Assembly: GCF_040436345.1 (NCBI RefSeq)
Contig: NC_133232.1
Span: 29,451,315-29,515,314, forward strand
Source: Pagrus major
Lineage: Eukaryota > Chordata > Actinopteri > Spariformes > Sparidae
DNA length: 64,000 nt
Direction: 5' to 3'
The notes under the pieces: generated by a model
Database searches by the model: none
Told to the model about the DNA's origin: nothing
What the model saw: the letters and a program-made list of their open reading frames with translations, nothing else
Position numbers and translations under genes: made by a program
Shown: piece after piece, positions 45,401-56,500 of the stretch
Layout of the letters: each line of letters starts with the position of its first letter
Numbering within the stretch: position 1 is the first letter of the stretch

Positions 45401-47674
45401 GAGGCCTTGCAGCTCCCAAAGATCTCAGGACGTCAGGGCTTTGACAGAAGACCCTGTCGCAGGTCAGACTTTACAGAGATTGAAATTCCAGCTGTCTTGC
45501 CCCAGTACACTCCAACCAATGACCTTCCTACACCCCAAACCAACTCCTCTTATCAGCTCTTCCCAGCCAAAAACCCCCCTCCCATACCTCAACCATCAAG
45601 TAACGCCCCGTCACAGTACCAGGAACAGACTTCACAACCCAAAGACAAATACAGAGGTAAAAATATTGTTCAAGACTCCATACTGCCTGAGAAGAACCTG
45701 AGAAACTTGTACATGAATCACTCGGCAATCATCAGGGAAAAGGCCAGAAGGGATCAGCTTCTCCCAGAAAGGACCAATCCTGTCCGGCAAACCAAGGCCC
45801 CGTCTGCCTTCCCCTACATCCCCACTCACATAGCACAATGTAAGGTGTCCGTCCCCTGGATGGTGGATCAGCAGCCTCCTGGACCTACTGGAGACAACTC
45901 CCTCACTGCTCTGCAAATCGCCAAGTCCCTCAGTGAAGTTGATTTCTTCCCTACAGAGCAGAGAGGCCCATCCATACCCAATCACAGGCCAGGTTATAGG
46001 AACGGCCCTTCCATGCATGGAGACAGAGGCTACAGCTGGGAGAAAGAGGTAGGACAATGCTCTCAAAGACAGTTATTGAACAACGTGACTCCAAGTTCTT
46101 TGTAAAATAAACAGGTCTTCTTTATTTCAATGCAGGTGTCTGTCCTTCAAGGTGCACCCGAGACCGTACGGGAGCTTCTCAGTGCACTGGGTCTTCAGAA
46201 ATACACCCTGGGACTCAGCCTTAATGGCTGGGATGACCTGGATTACTTCAGGTAAAATGATTGTAGATAACATGTTCCACAAGCAGTACTTAGGTTGACT
46301 CATTACAGCATTTCATAGAGCAGACCTATTTAACTACTATTTTAGAAGTGCCGAGGAGCCAGACATTTACATTCCCTAAGTCTGACCTGTAAAGTTAAAT
46401 GTGTTAAAACAATACACTTTTTTCTGCTTTGTTTTATTTAGTTTTCACCATTGGAAAGAAACATTATATGTACAAAAGTAGGGGAAAAAACACAGTGTAC
46501 CTTTTTAATCGAGAAGTAGGTTGTCGGTTTGATTCTCATACAGCCTGGGTTAAACCCTTTTAATGAAAAAAATGAAAAAAATGTGTATATTTTTTACTCG
46601 GCAGCAGACAAAACTAATGAATGGGCTAATTAGCCAACTAATTAAATGATCATAGGGTCAAAATTAGGTTATTAAAGGGCCATATTCAGCCCATGGGGTA
46701 CCAGTTCAATAGGTCTATCATAGACAGACAAATAATGGGATGGGCTTTACTACAAACACAGAAAAAATGTCTTTGTAGTTACAAGAGCCAGAAAATTAAC
46801 CCAAACTAGAAGATATAAAATACCCAGATATAAAAAAAATGACTTTTTGTAGCTGCAACACATACAGTCTGTGGTTTGGAGACGTTGAAGTTGAGCGCAG
46901 TGTATTTAATGGAGTTCAGCAAGGAGTTGGTGGTGGCATTTTAAGCAACTGAATGCTTCCATTCACATGAAAAATGAAGTTAATCAAATGAAGTAGTCTA
47001 TTGGTGTCTGTACCTTTAAGGGTACTGGTTTTGTAATTTAATATTTTTAACAATATCAGCCCCAGTCACATCAGTACAGTTTGAGTTTTCTTGGAGCCAA
47101 CATCTAGAAGCCATTTAAAGCAACTGCAACTAAGGGCTTTTGTGCATCGACATCATCACTGAGACATCATTATATTAGTTTAACTCCACTTTTAGTGTTG
47201 GATAAGTGTGCTATGTACCTCATCAGAAGGATAATGACAAAACAGGAAGTGCTGGAGTAGGCCTATTGGCACCGTCCACAACTTTTGATAATGAGAATGC
47301 AAAAATAACCGTTCTTATGCTCCTGGGTGGGAACGTGGCTTTTCATTAAAGCTGTCACCACCAAAACCAGTGTCCGCTACGACCTCGTCTTTGACTTTTT
47401 TCCAAACACATCTCTTGGGTTCTGCTTTCACAAAATTAAAACACCAGAATCCACAGAACAGAATAAAAAATACAGCACGTGTGATATGAGTAACTGGAAA
47501 CATTGATGAGTAACCCAAATCAATTGATGGAGTCGAGATGTGTCGAGATAAAAATGTTGTGCCCTTTCTGCTCCCCACAGTGGTATCACTGAGGAGGATC
47601 TACGCGCTGCAGGAGTGACGAACCCTTCACACCGACGCAGGATCCTCGAGAACCTGCCCAGGAACTGGAACTGA
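30256..47674 (+). CDS. inppl1: inppl1 (SHIP2), SH2-containing inositol 5-phosphatase with SAM domain
   Basis: SHIP2 converts PI(3,4,5)P3 to PI(3,4)P2 at the inner plasma membrane and damps PI3K signalling. Twenty-seven exons join in frame to 1,217 residues (human 1,258): 30256-30392, 31947-32010, 34121-34259, 34989-35109, 35521-35661, 35796-35883, 35991-36068, 36386-36523, 36668-36782, 37415-37515, 37604-37706, 37787-37983, 39121-39238, 39367-39463, 39841-39979, 40065-40164, 40976-41064, 42168-42249, 42701-42790, 42881-42994, 43078-43166, 43247-43334, 44495-44647, 45045-45117, 45259-46048, 46136-46251, 47581-47674. An N-terminal SH2 domain has the phosphotyrosine arginine in YLVRDSES (R32). 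The catalytic domain runs from FVGTWNMG (about 402) through [11 protein letters not shown] (578-588), PSWCDRILW (661-669) and SDHSPV (691-696). An NPAY motif lies at 900-903 in a large proline-rich exon. A C-terminal SAM domain separates it from SHIP1. The ATG context gccATGG is good. Confidence 0.95.
30401..30464. repeat. (CA)n microsatellite beside the inppl1 exon 1 donor
   Basis: An AC run of about 64 bases with one TA interruption begins 8 nt after the GT of intron 1 (30393). Confidence 0.95.
30538..30846. mobile_element. hAT-type MITE in inppl1 intron 1
   Basis: The left end reads AATGGTTCTCAAAG and the right end TTGAGAACTACTG, its near complement. Near the ends are ggggaccctc and aggggtcctt, the 'ggttctcaaa...ggggtcc' pattern of small hAT-derived elements common in vertebrates. 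There are no ORFs. Confidence 0.6.
32011..34120 (+). other. inppl1: inppl1 intron 2, long and repeat-bearing
   Basis: About 2.1 kb lies between the second SH2 exon and the third exon. It contains short CA runs, a T-rich tract and the GGTGAGG minisatellite at 33544. No exon is recognised. Confidence 0.7.
33544..33592. repeat. (GGTGAGG)n minisatellite, seven 7-bp units
   Basis: Four exact GGTGAGG units are followed by three variants (GGTGAGA, GGTGGGG, GGTGGGA). The tract has repeated G-runs on the transcribed-sense strand and could form a G-quadruplex in DNA or in inppl1 pre-mRNA. Confidence 0.9.
34325..34920. repeat. Dispersed fish repeat in inppl1 intron 3
   Basis: It starts at gcagtgatggaagacgtattgag and runs through a series of aaaagta and agtaaaa motifs (tacttaaagtataaaagtaaaagtgctcattctgcag). 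It ends near tgtagtggagtaaaaagtac. This is the layout of a very common non-autonomous fish DNA element. Family named from memory only. Confidence 0.6.
36878..37335. repeat. Dispersed repeat copy 1 (GTACTTGTACTT type) in inppl1 intron 9
   Basis: It includes gaggtacttgtacttacttgagt, followed by ttgtacttttcactccactac and a right part rich in ttttactc and ttttac. The same core recurs at 52788-53221 and 58247-58640, so the repeat is evident within the window. Confidence 0.7.
41253..41425. repeat. Related copy of the 27.6-28.4 kb repeat in inppl1 intron 17
   Basis: It shares aaatctccaacaactagaggatgg and agaatttggtccagacatgcatg with 28230-28290 (aaatgtctcatcaactattggatg, aaatttggtgcacacattcatg). 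Similarity looks like roughly 70%. Confidence 0.55.
43393..43740. repeat. Duplicated motif flanking a repeat in inppl1 intron 22
   Basis: The phrase agctggttactttgctaatgtgtgcacttaaag at about 43393 recurs as cagttggttactttacgaatgtgtgcccttaaag at about 43700. This suggests a nested or tandem insertion just upstream of the large inverted repeat. Confidence 0.55.
43927..44272. mobile_element. Long inverted-repeat element (about 117-nt arms) in inppl1 intron 22
   Basis: The left arm at 43927-44044 and the right arm at 44156-44272 are near-complementary over about 117 nt, around a spacer of about 111 nt. Shared text includes aaagccttttgtggctccag, tgatgtcact/taatgtcact and gggtaatgtaggcac. The structure fits a foldback MITE. 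No ORF or terminal duplication was identified with confidence. Confidence 0.8.
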
Positions 47675-48190
47675 CACACGGAGACGAAACATGTTAATGG
47701 TACGAAGAACTGGAACAAGCATTAGATCCGAGATCTGGAAGGAGGACAGATTGATCGGAGATCAGTCACATCAGCTGGACTTTGCCACGGCCCTGCCATC
47801 TTTTCATTTACTCGATCAATGCTGTAACAATACGTATGTCTGTGTCAACACAGCAAATGGAACATGACGCAGGAAGTACTCGTTGCAGGCTCTGCTTTAC
47901 TCATCTATCCATTTTGAAGGATAATGAAAAGCTTGGCGATAAGAATGGACAACCTCCTGTATGTCCAGTGACGGACACTTGTACAAATACAGATTAAAGC
48001 ATTAAGGTGTCATTGATTTTGTTTAAGATGAATTTTTAATGACTATAAAAATATAGTCCTTCAATTTCCAGTGTTCACTTGAGGCTAGTGTTTACCATTC
48101 ACCTTCATCCCCTGTACTGTGTGCTTTCCATTACTGAGCCTGCATCTGAGCATGTAAAAGCCCTCTATTAAACCTATGGAGCATAAAATC
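47675..48190 (+). other. inppl1: Probable inppl1 3'UTR
   Basis: After the TGA at 47672-47674, non-coding sequence continues to ATTAAA signals at about 47993 and about 48165. Which site is used cannot be told from sequence. Confidence 0.5.
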
Positions 48191-48199
48191 CATAGCTGT

Positions 48200-51100
48200 A
48201 CATATCTACAGGAAAACTGTCTGTAAAGTTGGGATAGAAGGACCTGCCGTATCTCATTTTGTTTACTGTCTCATACTGTTGCTATCATGTCACTTAATCA
48301 GTACCTGTGTCCACTGTGCGTGTTTTATGCAACCTTTGTAAAAGTAAAGTGCATAAAGCAACTCTTGACTGTCACCAAGCAATCACAAGTGTTATTTCAT
48401 GCTGTAACGCAGCGGTGGAAACATCCCGTCATCACACATCATCACATTTAAGGGTAGTTCTGATATTCTCTGGGCACTGTTTTAACTATTACACTATTTT
48501 ATTATATTTTTTTATTATATTTATTTATATATTATCTATCATATATCATTTTTAACATGTTAGTTTTGGATAAAACACCAAAGTCACACGTTAACAAACA
48601 AATAACTGATTGAGGCAGCAGTAGACCAACATCTCCTGTGTTATTCGAGGTTAAATTTCTGTTTGTGTCAATGGAGTTTGGTGGCTTTTAAGAGAACGTT
48701 ATAACAGCTGTTTGTGGTTGAAGGAAAAGCTATTTTTACTCTTTAACCAAAGAGTTATCTCTGTAGGGATGCATGCCATTCAGTTGTCAGACACTTGTAA
48801 TATTATTTTGAGCTTGTCAGTGGAAAAACAAGCATATACAGGATGGTGAAGTCGCCCCCCAAGGATTAAGTTGCAGCCATTGCAGCCCATTTCACAGCTG
48901 TCCGCTGAGGTGATCTACCAGACCAGTTCCAGATATGTAAAGATAGACCACAGGTTTAAAAACATCTGAATTACAGTCATTAAAGTACCAACGCACTGTG
49001 TATTACCAGCTAGGTTTAATCGAGCATCGTAGTCTTCATTTTCATCAAGTGTCTGATAAGCAGCGAAGTTGACTGCTTATGTTTTCACTTTGTGAGTCTG
49101 TGCGTGTGTGTGTGTGTGTTATCAGGGCAAAATATTTGGTTCTAGAGACACCTACTGTAGCAGGAACTAACATGGAAGCAGTTTTGAGTATTTTGCCAAG
49201 TCTTTATACGTCTGACATTTGTCAGCACGATAACATCATACAGTCATTAAACGTTACAGGTGTGTTGTTGAGATAAAAAATGAAGGCTGAGTTCAGAGAT
49301 GGCTGTTTTCCAAGCAAGGGTGCCAGAATTAGGGAGGGAGGAAGTAGGAATGGGCACATTGGCCCTCCCCTCTTTACGACCCTGAAGCCCAATTCCAGTC
49401 ATTCCCATCCACTCTTGTGCAGCTGGTATTGTTGTCTCTCTGTCTGGGGGCAGATTTTGTCAGTGCATTAGCACCACAACCATGCAAGATGAAGAATATC
49501 AACAAGTTTCCTTGGGAGTTTACCTTGGCGGGTGCTTGGGTAACAGTTACGGGTGATACTTGGCGTGTGTACCACCAGTATCATGATAAGTACCAGCGGC
49601 ACTTTCAAGGCTTTAGTGGGTTAAGCAATAATGTCAGTAAGTATTCACTTGATAAAGTTGCCAACCAACATCTTCATGAATTAATCATACATCGCACCAA
49701 TCACTCTCTTTGGTTTATGTGACTGGACTCGTTGGACTAAGTTGGAAAGATGAGATCAAAATGAAGGCTGAGTTAGAGGATGGACACAGTCAAAGCGAGG
49801 GGGGCGGGGGTAGGGGCATGCCTTCCAACCCCCGTCCTCACACTTTATGCCCCCTGGCCCACATCGTGGTCCTGTCTTGTTTGTCTGTGGACAGATCTCG
49901 TCAATGTGATAGTGTCACAACTGTGCAAGATGCATTCATGAAACTTTTCAGGCGTTTAGTAGAGACAAAAATGAAAGCAATGTCATAATGTAGTAATCAG
50001 TAATAATGTAGTACTCATGGGTCACAATAAGAACATGTTGACGGTGTTGCAGCTGGTGTGGTCTCTAGTTTCTTTTACACAGTTAGTATTTGACATTTGC
50101 TTTGACATACATGTCGAGTCTGGAAGTTCTTTGTAGGGAATATTTCCTCAGAATTGATGACAAAGAGTCACTGCTCTTGTTAAACAACTCATATAAATAT
50201 GATAACATCAGTTATTTCTGTGAGAACAGGATGGCTGACATTTAGGACATGATCTAACATGTGAGAGTGGATTTTGTCAGCACCGGTAAATAACAGATCA
50301 CAGCAGAACGAGATGTAATCTCACCTTAAAATAACTAAATACTCCACTCAGCGTGTGACTTACTTTGTTTTTGCATGTAGCATTCAGTTTAGGCGGTTAC
50401 TTATTAAAGCATGACCAAACACATCCCTCTTGTCTTTTGGCAGCAGGTATGTGTCAGCGACCGTTGAGTCACTGCTACAATTACTGGTGGTGATGTCATC
50501 ACCTGGAGGGGAGCTGGGAAATGTTGGCAACATGAAAATCAAAGAGAAAATCTGTAAAGTGTTGAATGTTTAAGCATAATGAGTTACGCTTATGTAGACG
50601 TAGTAAAAGTTATAAATAGACGGGATGTTTTCTGACTGGATCTATGAATATGCAAATATTTGTCATTTTAGAAGTTTACATTCACAAAAAAAAAATTATT
50701 TGTACTCTTTCTATTGGTGCACTGGAGGTTTAAAATGTCCACAGCAGCCTCTTCAAAGTCACATACTGGACCATGCTTGGTATCCAAACTAGTGATGTCC
50801 CCGTGGACGCGGCTGTAAAGGTAACATCCAAGTGACGTATTAATTATAAAGTAAAACACATCTTTGAGCGGAGGCTGACTTGGAAAAAGTCATTTAAGAA
50901 GCGAGAAATTAGTTTTTAATCTGATAAAAGCAGCTTTGTTTGTATGTTGACATGTTTTCCATCTGAGGGGCCGCAAACCGACACAGCACTTTTAACGGGT
51001 CTCTGATGAAGAACATGCTTTGTCAGTGGCCCACTCACATTCCAGACATCCTAACCACAGAAACCCAATACAGTACACAAACACAGAACACTTCCACCAC

Positions 51101-52440
51101 CGAGCTGACCTGTACACACAGACACACACATTATGGGAATGGGCTCAAGGGGTCTGGACTTTTCCATTTCTTTTCACCTAAAGTGCCTCTCATACTTTTA
51201 AGTTGTCGCTCTTAAATGAACTTCCTGGATTCATCTGGTGTTGAGCTAAACTTTACAAGGAGACGTGCTCTTTGCATGTGAACAGAGTCGTGTTTATTGT
51301 GCGACTGTAAATCTCAATCTAGACCATAAAAGGGTCATTCACACCAAACTTACTGGGTGTGGATATGATCTTGCTCGCCCTGCCTACTTTTTATCTCTTT
51401 ATGATCAGACCTCTAAATTCCTTATCACATAGATTTTACAGCAAAGGCTTAGATTACTGACGAGACAAGTCGCTCACAGCTCCAGAGAGTAAATGTTGTG
51501 TTTTTTTAACAGCCGTACGGTACAGCTGTGCAAATATTCTACGACATATCAGTATCGACTGCCATCAAGTGTTATTATGGGAGTGAGTTTTTACTCCCAT
51601 GACACGTAAAAAACCAATGCTGGAATGAGTATTCACATGATTTAGTTAAATTGAGCAATATCACACTGGAGTTCTTCATTTAAACTTTTACTTAAGCAAG
51701 TCATGTGATGTTAATAGTACTCACAGTATCCCAGAGTGCTGCTGCTTCACGAGTTAGTCAGGGTGTTAACTTGTAAGCAGTTTTACAACATTGCGGCTCC
51801 ACACAGTGCTGAGTCCGGCTACTTTATGGTATATACAGTTTATTGCAGAGTCTTACACAAAGACTTCACTTCTTAAAGGATGAGTTCACCCCAAAATTCA
51901 GTCATTATCTTCTCAGCCTCATGCTGATGGGAGGTCAGGGGATGTGTTCGTAGTCCACAAAAACATTTCTGGAGCTTCACAGCAAAACAGCGTTGCATAT
52001 TAGTTTATTGACACAACCTGGTGTTGTATGATGAAAAATCTTGAAAGTCATACAATTAGAAAATATTTATAAGGAAGAAACGTTGCTCTGAAATGAGGAA
52101 AATAGCACCACAGAAAGATGTAACCGGTGTGCCAAAAGTTTATTTTTGTGACTTGCTTATCGATTTATTAGTTTAATTGCACAATCTTGTGTTGTGTGGT
52201 GACAGATTCATCTTGAAAATCTTGATTAAATCTCAGTGTGGAAGTAAACTGACGTCTGAGGTGAACCTGCAGCAGTAGCCCATGGATTGGTGTTTATGTG
52301 TAGACGATCTCTGATCGCAGTTTCAAGTGGTTCAACTGAATTGAAAATGACTTCTCACACTGAAGGCTTTTTATGGGGGCGGAAGTTTTGTCCACTCAGC
52401 AGTGTGACTTCCCATTTCAGCCCCTCACTGCTCTCCATGT
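48200..52440. other. Intergenic region between inppl1 and the P2Y receptor
   Basis: About 4.2 kb has no recognisable exon. It contains an AT-rich stretch at 48.5 kb, a duplicated repeat at 49.3-49.9 kb and a piece of a dispersed element beginning aaaggatgagttcacccc at about 51876. Confidence 0.55.
49278..49940. repeat. Two diverged direct copies of an unknown repeat
   Basis: Copy A (about 49278-49495) and copy B (about 49757-49940) both begin aaaatgaaggctgagtt. Both continue with gatgg..., a caagcaaggg/caaagcgaggg motif, a purine-rich then C-rich section, ggcagattttgtcagtg/gacagatctcgtcaatg and catgcaagatg/gtgcaagatg. Unit spacing is about 480 bases. I do not recognise the family. Confidence 0.65.
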
Positions 52441-52449
52441 ATCCTGCGC

Positions 52450-52666
52450 TCAGTGCGGACCGTCTGTGCAGCGGTAGGTGCCATGGAGTCCGACACGACT
52501 TCAGCAGGGAAATAACTTTTGGACGACAGAGGAGCTGAGAGGAGCTGAGAGGAGCAGCGACTGGAGCTCTGGAGAGTGAAACTGGTGGAAGGAGACGACT
52601 TGCGGCAGCGCTGGGATCAGGATCAGGAGCGGCGCGACAGCAGCGCGTCTTTGGGGTCCTGTTGGG
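52450..52666 (+). other. p2ry4: Candidate non-coding first exon of the P2Y receptor gene
   Basis: A GC-richer segment ends in gttggg followed by a consensus GTGAGT donor at 52667. It lies about 1.7 kb upstream of the receptor's coding exon. The matching acceptor would be an AG at about 54389 or 54414. P2Y receptor genes usually carry the CDS in one exon after a 5'UTR intron. The link is inferred. Confidence 0.4.
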
Positions 52667-52787
52667 GTGAGTAACCGCAGGGTCACAGTTAATATTGTAT
52701 GTTACATGTTTAACACGTGTGTTGAGACCAGACGTGCTTAACTATTAATTATTGGTCTTCACTCGGATCAGTCGACTATTAACCAAC

Positions 52788-53221
52788 AGTGATGGAAAGT
52801 AACAAGTGCCGACTCCCAAATACAACACTGAGGTACTTGTACTTTACTTGAGTACTGACATTTGTATGCGACTTTTACTTTGACTCCACTGCAGTTCAGA
52901 GGGACATATTGCACTTTTTACTGCACCACTTTCACTCGACAGTTAGTAATGTGTTATAATGGTCAAAGTTAACACTTTAAAAAATCCAGGAGCTACGCAG
53001 CAGTGAACTATAGCCTGTAAAAAACAAGCTCCACCTTTTCCAGCTGCAGCTTTAGAGTATTGTACTACATCAATGATTACAATCCAGTCGTATAAAGTTA
53101 TTTGTTTTTGTACTTGCTGGAACTTTTGTACTTTTACTTTTGAATGCAGGAGTTTCATTTCTAACTGTATTGTTACTTTTACTTTAAAAAAGTAAGTAAA
53201 AAGTAACTCCTTCACCACTGA
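52788..53221. repeat. Dispersed repeat copy 2 (GTACTTGTACTT type)
   Basis: It begins agtgatggaaagtaacaag, contains gaggtacttgtactttacttg and ends aaaaagtaactccttcaccact. The left and right ends are approximately complementary (gatggaaagtaac versus gtaactccttcaccac), consistent with a MITE. Confidence 0.75.
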
Positions 53222-53637
53222 TTACTTTACAGCCCTACTCCTACTACTATATATTATATTTTAGAGTGAAACTCTGTAGCCTGCTTTTTACACCACTTGA
53301 TATTTCACTTCATTGCTACACACAACAGTAAATAAAGCCTTTAAAATAGTTCCCCCTTAAACGCCTACACCAACATTAAATGTTGCTTAGATGCATTTAA
53401 TATTTTTGGAAGTATTGTATTTTTCTGAAAGTATTTTACATTATGGCATCCCTGCTTTCTACGGCTGCACAATCAATGGCCGTATTATCTAAATTGGAAT
53501 AAGGCTCAGTGCAATTATTTGATTCTGACTGACACCAGTCAGGACATGTCTGCGTACACCTTAGCGTTTACATATTTTGTGATCTCTGCACAGCTCTCAG
53601 TAAGCATAACTCAACAGATAACAGATAACTCTCTAAG

Positions 53638-53936
53638 TAGGGCTGCGCAATCAATCTAGATATGGCCAAGTGCAGAACCCAAATAGCAGAAGCTGATAAA
53701 GCTCGAATGTGTGTCAGAACAGCATCGAATGAAGCACCGTGGTGCTGCAGAGATGTCCTGGCCTACAAATGTTGCTGTAAGGAAACATGTTTGTTTGGCA
53801 CAGACACTAGCAAATGTCACATCGCCCTGATTTTAATAGATTTTTCAATGAAAATGAAAATTGTTGTACAAAAAAAGATCATTCCCACTAATCTTGGATC
53901 ATATCGTCATCATTTTTGACCACGTCGTGCAGCCCT
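53638..53936. mobile_element. hAT-type MITE upstream of the P2Y receptor CDS
   Basis: The left end TAGGGCTGCGCAATC and the right end CGTCGTGCAGCCCTG are complementary at GGGCTGC, a common hAT terminal pattern. The interior has no intact transposase. A similar end (cggctgcacaatcaa) at about 53463 suggests a second, broken copy beside it. Confidence 0.6.
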
Positions 53937-54436
53937 GCTGCTTTTATTTCAGTAAAGGATCTGAACATTTCAACTAACAATAGTTTATTATCCATTAATC
54001 TGCAGATTATTTCCTTGATTAATCACTTGTTCTATATAATGTCCTTCACAGTTTCCTAGAGTCTCAAAACTCACAGAGATTTAGTTTACAATCATGTTTT
54101 ATCTTTTTGATGTAAGAACACAGTTGCCTTTTTAGTTATAATTAATCTACATGTGTGCTTTCTTTATAAATAATAAATAAATAATGTATAAATTAATATG
54201 TTTTTAATATGTTTTGTTAACCTCGTAAACCTGTGCTTAGGGCCTACACACGTGATTATGTTAACAGCTGTATGTTTCTCTTTGGTATGTTTTTAGGCTT
54301 TTTGTGTTTTCTATGGTCGCTGCAGCAGAAATTGCCCGCTGCTACCAGAAATAAACTTGACTTGACTTAAATATCTTCCTCATTTGAAGGTTTGGTCTTC
54401 TGCTGGCTTGGGAGAGCTACACTGGGAAGTCACCTC

Positions 54437-55516
54437 ATGATGGAGTCGGTCATCAGCAGCCCCGGCACACACAACCATTCGACGGTGTTCACCTCAGTCT
54501 TCAACTCGAGCTGTCGCTTCAATGAGGAGTTCAAATACATCCTGCTGCCGGTGTCCTACAGTCTGGTGTTTGTGTTTGGCTTCGTGCTCAACGCCACAGC
54601 TTTGTGGCTGTTCCTAAGGATGCGCCCGTGGAACCCCAGTACTGTCTACATGTTCCACCTCGCCCTGTCCGACTTCCTGTACGTCCTCTCCCTGCCCACC
54701 CTCATCTACTACTACGCCAACCGCAGCCACTGGCCCTTTGGACTGGCTGCCTGTAAAATAGTGCGCTTCCTGTTCTACGCCAACCTGTACTGCAGCATCC
54801 TTCTCCTCACCTGCATCAGCGTGCACCGTTATCTGGGCATCTGCCACCCCATCAAGGCACTGACGCTGGTCAAGTCCCGCCACGCCCACATGGTGTGCGG
54901 CATGGTCTGGGCTGCGGTGACCTTGTGCCTGGTGCCCAACCTTATGTTCGTCACCACCTCCAGGAGGGACAATGACACCCTGTGTCATGACACAACCAAC
55001 CAGGAGTCCTTTGATAATTACGTGGACTACAGCTCTGTTGTCATGGTGCTCCTGTTTGGCATCCCTTTCCTTGTCATTGTGGTGTGTTACTGCTTGATGG
55101 CGCGGACCCTGTGCCGACCCAGAAAAGGATTATCTTCAAACAGACAGGGCGCCGCCACACGTCAGAAGTCCATCAAGCTCATCATCGTGGTGTTGGTGGT
55201 GTTCGCTGTGAGCTTTGTCCCGTTTCACATCACACGGACCCTCTACTACACCTCCCGCGTGTTAGATCTTAACTGTGAGGTCCTCAACATCGTCAACTTC
55301 ACTTACAAGATCACCAGGCCGCTGGCGAGCGTCAACAGCTGTATTGACCCGATCCTGTATTTTCTTGCTGGGGATCACTACCGGTCCAAACTCATGTCTG
55401 TTCTGCCGGGAAAAAGAGAGACGACGAGCAGTCAGGCACAGCCGAACAGTAACCAGGGCATCGATCTGGTCTATAAGAACCCAGGACTTAAAGCCAGTGG
55501 AGAGATCGACAGATAG
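54437..55516 (+). CDS. p2ry4: P2Y-family nucleotide receptor (P2Y4/P2Y2 type)
   Basis: This is a class A GPCR of 359 residues in a single coding exon, expected to sense extracellular UTP/ATP and couple to Gq at the plasma membrane. The start is ATGATGG at 54437; the frame is open a little further up but only to a TTG. The extracellular N-terminus carries sequons at N13 and N23, and N95 lies in the first loop. Seven hydrophobic segments are visible: TM1 with FVLNATALWLF, TM2 with HLALSDFLYVLSLP, TM3 with C106 and ending HRY (130-132) in place of DRY as in P2Y receptors, then TM4 to TM7. The FHITRT motif in TM6 and YKITRPLAS in TM7 are the basic nucleotide-phosphate contacts of the P2Y1-like group. 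DPILY closes TM7. The sequence alone cannot firmly separate P2Y2 from P2Y4. The neighbours arr3, rab41 and pdzd11 favour P2Y4. Confidence 0.88.
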   Translation: MMESVISSPGTHNHSTVFTSVFNSSCRFNEEFKYILLPVSYSLVFVFGFVLNATALWLFLRMRPWNPSTVYMFHLALSDFLYVLSLPTLIYYYANRSHWPFGLAACKIVRFLFYANLYCSILLLTCISVHRYLGICHPIKALTLVKSRHAHMVCGMVWAAVTLCLVPNLMFVTTSRRDNDTLCHDTTNQESFDNYVDYSSVVMVLLFGIPFLVIVVCYCLMARTLCRPRKGLSSNRQGAATRQKSIKLIIVVLVVFAVSFVPFHITRTLYYTSRVLDLNCEVLNIVNFTYKITRPLASVNSCIDPILYFLAGDHYRSKLMSVLPGKRETTSSQAQPNSNQGIDLVYKNPGLKASGEIDR

Positions 55517-56500
55517 TCGGAAGTATTTACCGGAAATCTGAAGATTTCTGGGGCTCTAGCGAAGCTAACATTTCTAATGAGGAAGCACCTGTTTGGGTTT
55601 TCTTTTTTTTTGCACTGAGAGGTTTGGATGAGAATCATTTCACTGTATCACTTTCTTACAGGGCATATTTTCACTTCATCAAATCTCTGTAATTAGGGAT
55701 GCACGATAATTTGGCGGGCCGATAAATTATCCGCGATACGGTAGTTACGAGTAGGTTTGCTATCCGACGCACGCTAGCGGTTCAAAGATGTCATCGCACA
55801 TATGGACATTTTTTTAAAGTTTCAGAGAAAGACAACACGATTGCAGTTTGCATTACGCGTCCTACGAGTGAGTACGAGTAGTACATTAGTGTCCATTCAA
55901 CAGGCATTTGAAAACTGCAGGAAGTTTTCTCAAGATAACCCAAATGCCAAAGCAATTATCGACAAAATCACGGAATTTATTGCACTTGGCGACCAGCCCT
56001 TTTTTTCTGTGGTCGATGAAGGAGGATTTCACAGGTTAATGGCACATTTGGAGCCCAGGTATTCTCTCCCGAGCTGCCACTCTACTTTGCTGGCGTGTCC
56101 CTAGCTGCCCTGTATGATATGGTCGCCACACACATTCTCGGTCCGATTGATAACAAAGTAAGCGACATAAGTTTTACTTAATACAAAAATAGAGGCTTTG
56201 CTTTTACAAAAATGTTAACAAAAATATATTTTTTTATCGGTTACTGGTCGCAAGAGGCAGGTAATTATCGTTTATCGGTATCGCTTGAAAAAAAAAGTCC
56301 ATTTCGTGCATCCCTATCTTTAAAATCTGTGGTTAATGGACATTATGTTTCAATTACTCTCTTTTTTATTAAACTTACTGTGTTTCTAAAGCTCAAGTTA
56401 GTTTTTCCTAAAGATTCTGAGCCCTTTCCTTACGTACAGTCTACTGTAAAGGCATTTTTACATGAAGCTCAAGCTATAATAAACTGTATTTATGCTGCTG
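55517..56500 (+). other. p2ry4: Probable P2Y receptor 3'UTR containing a transposon remnant
   Basis: No AATAAA precedes the hAT remnant at 55694. The first good signal is AATAAA at about 56477 (ctataataaactg), with ATTAAA at about 56545. If used, the mature 3'UTR would include the whole transposon remnant. Confidence 0.4.
55694..56316 (+). mobile_element. Decayed hAT transposon (ZBED-type transposase fragment)
   Basis: Terminal inverted repeats are TAGGGATGCACGATA at 55694 and TCGTGCATCCCTA ending at 56316. They are flanked by an imperfect 8-bp duplication (tctgtaat and tctttaaa, 6 of 8 matching). Between them, a frame at 55802-56104 reads EFIALGDQPFFSVVDEGGF and LMAHLEPRYSLPS, the typical early part of Ac/ZBED-like hAT transposases. 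It then frameshifts into text that would read LYDMVATHI. Most of the transposase is deleted, so the copy cannot be autonomous. Confidence 0.8.

Noticed and set aside
54392-54436. Longer N-terminus for the P2Y receptor
   Set aside because: It would start at TTG. ATGATGG at 54437 is the first ATG and gives a family-typical N-terminus.
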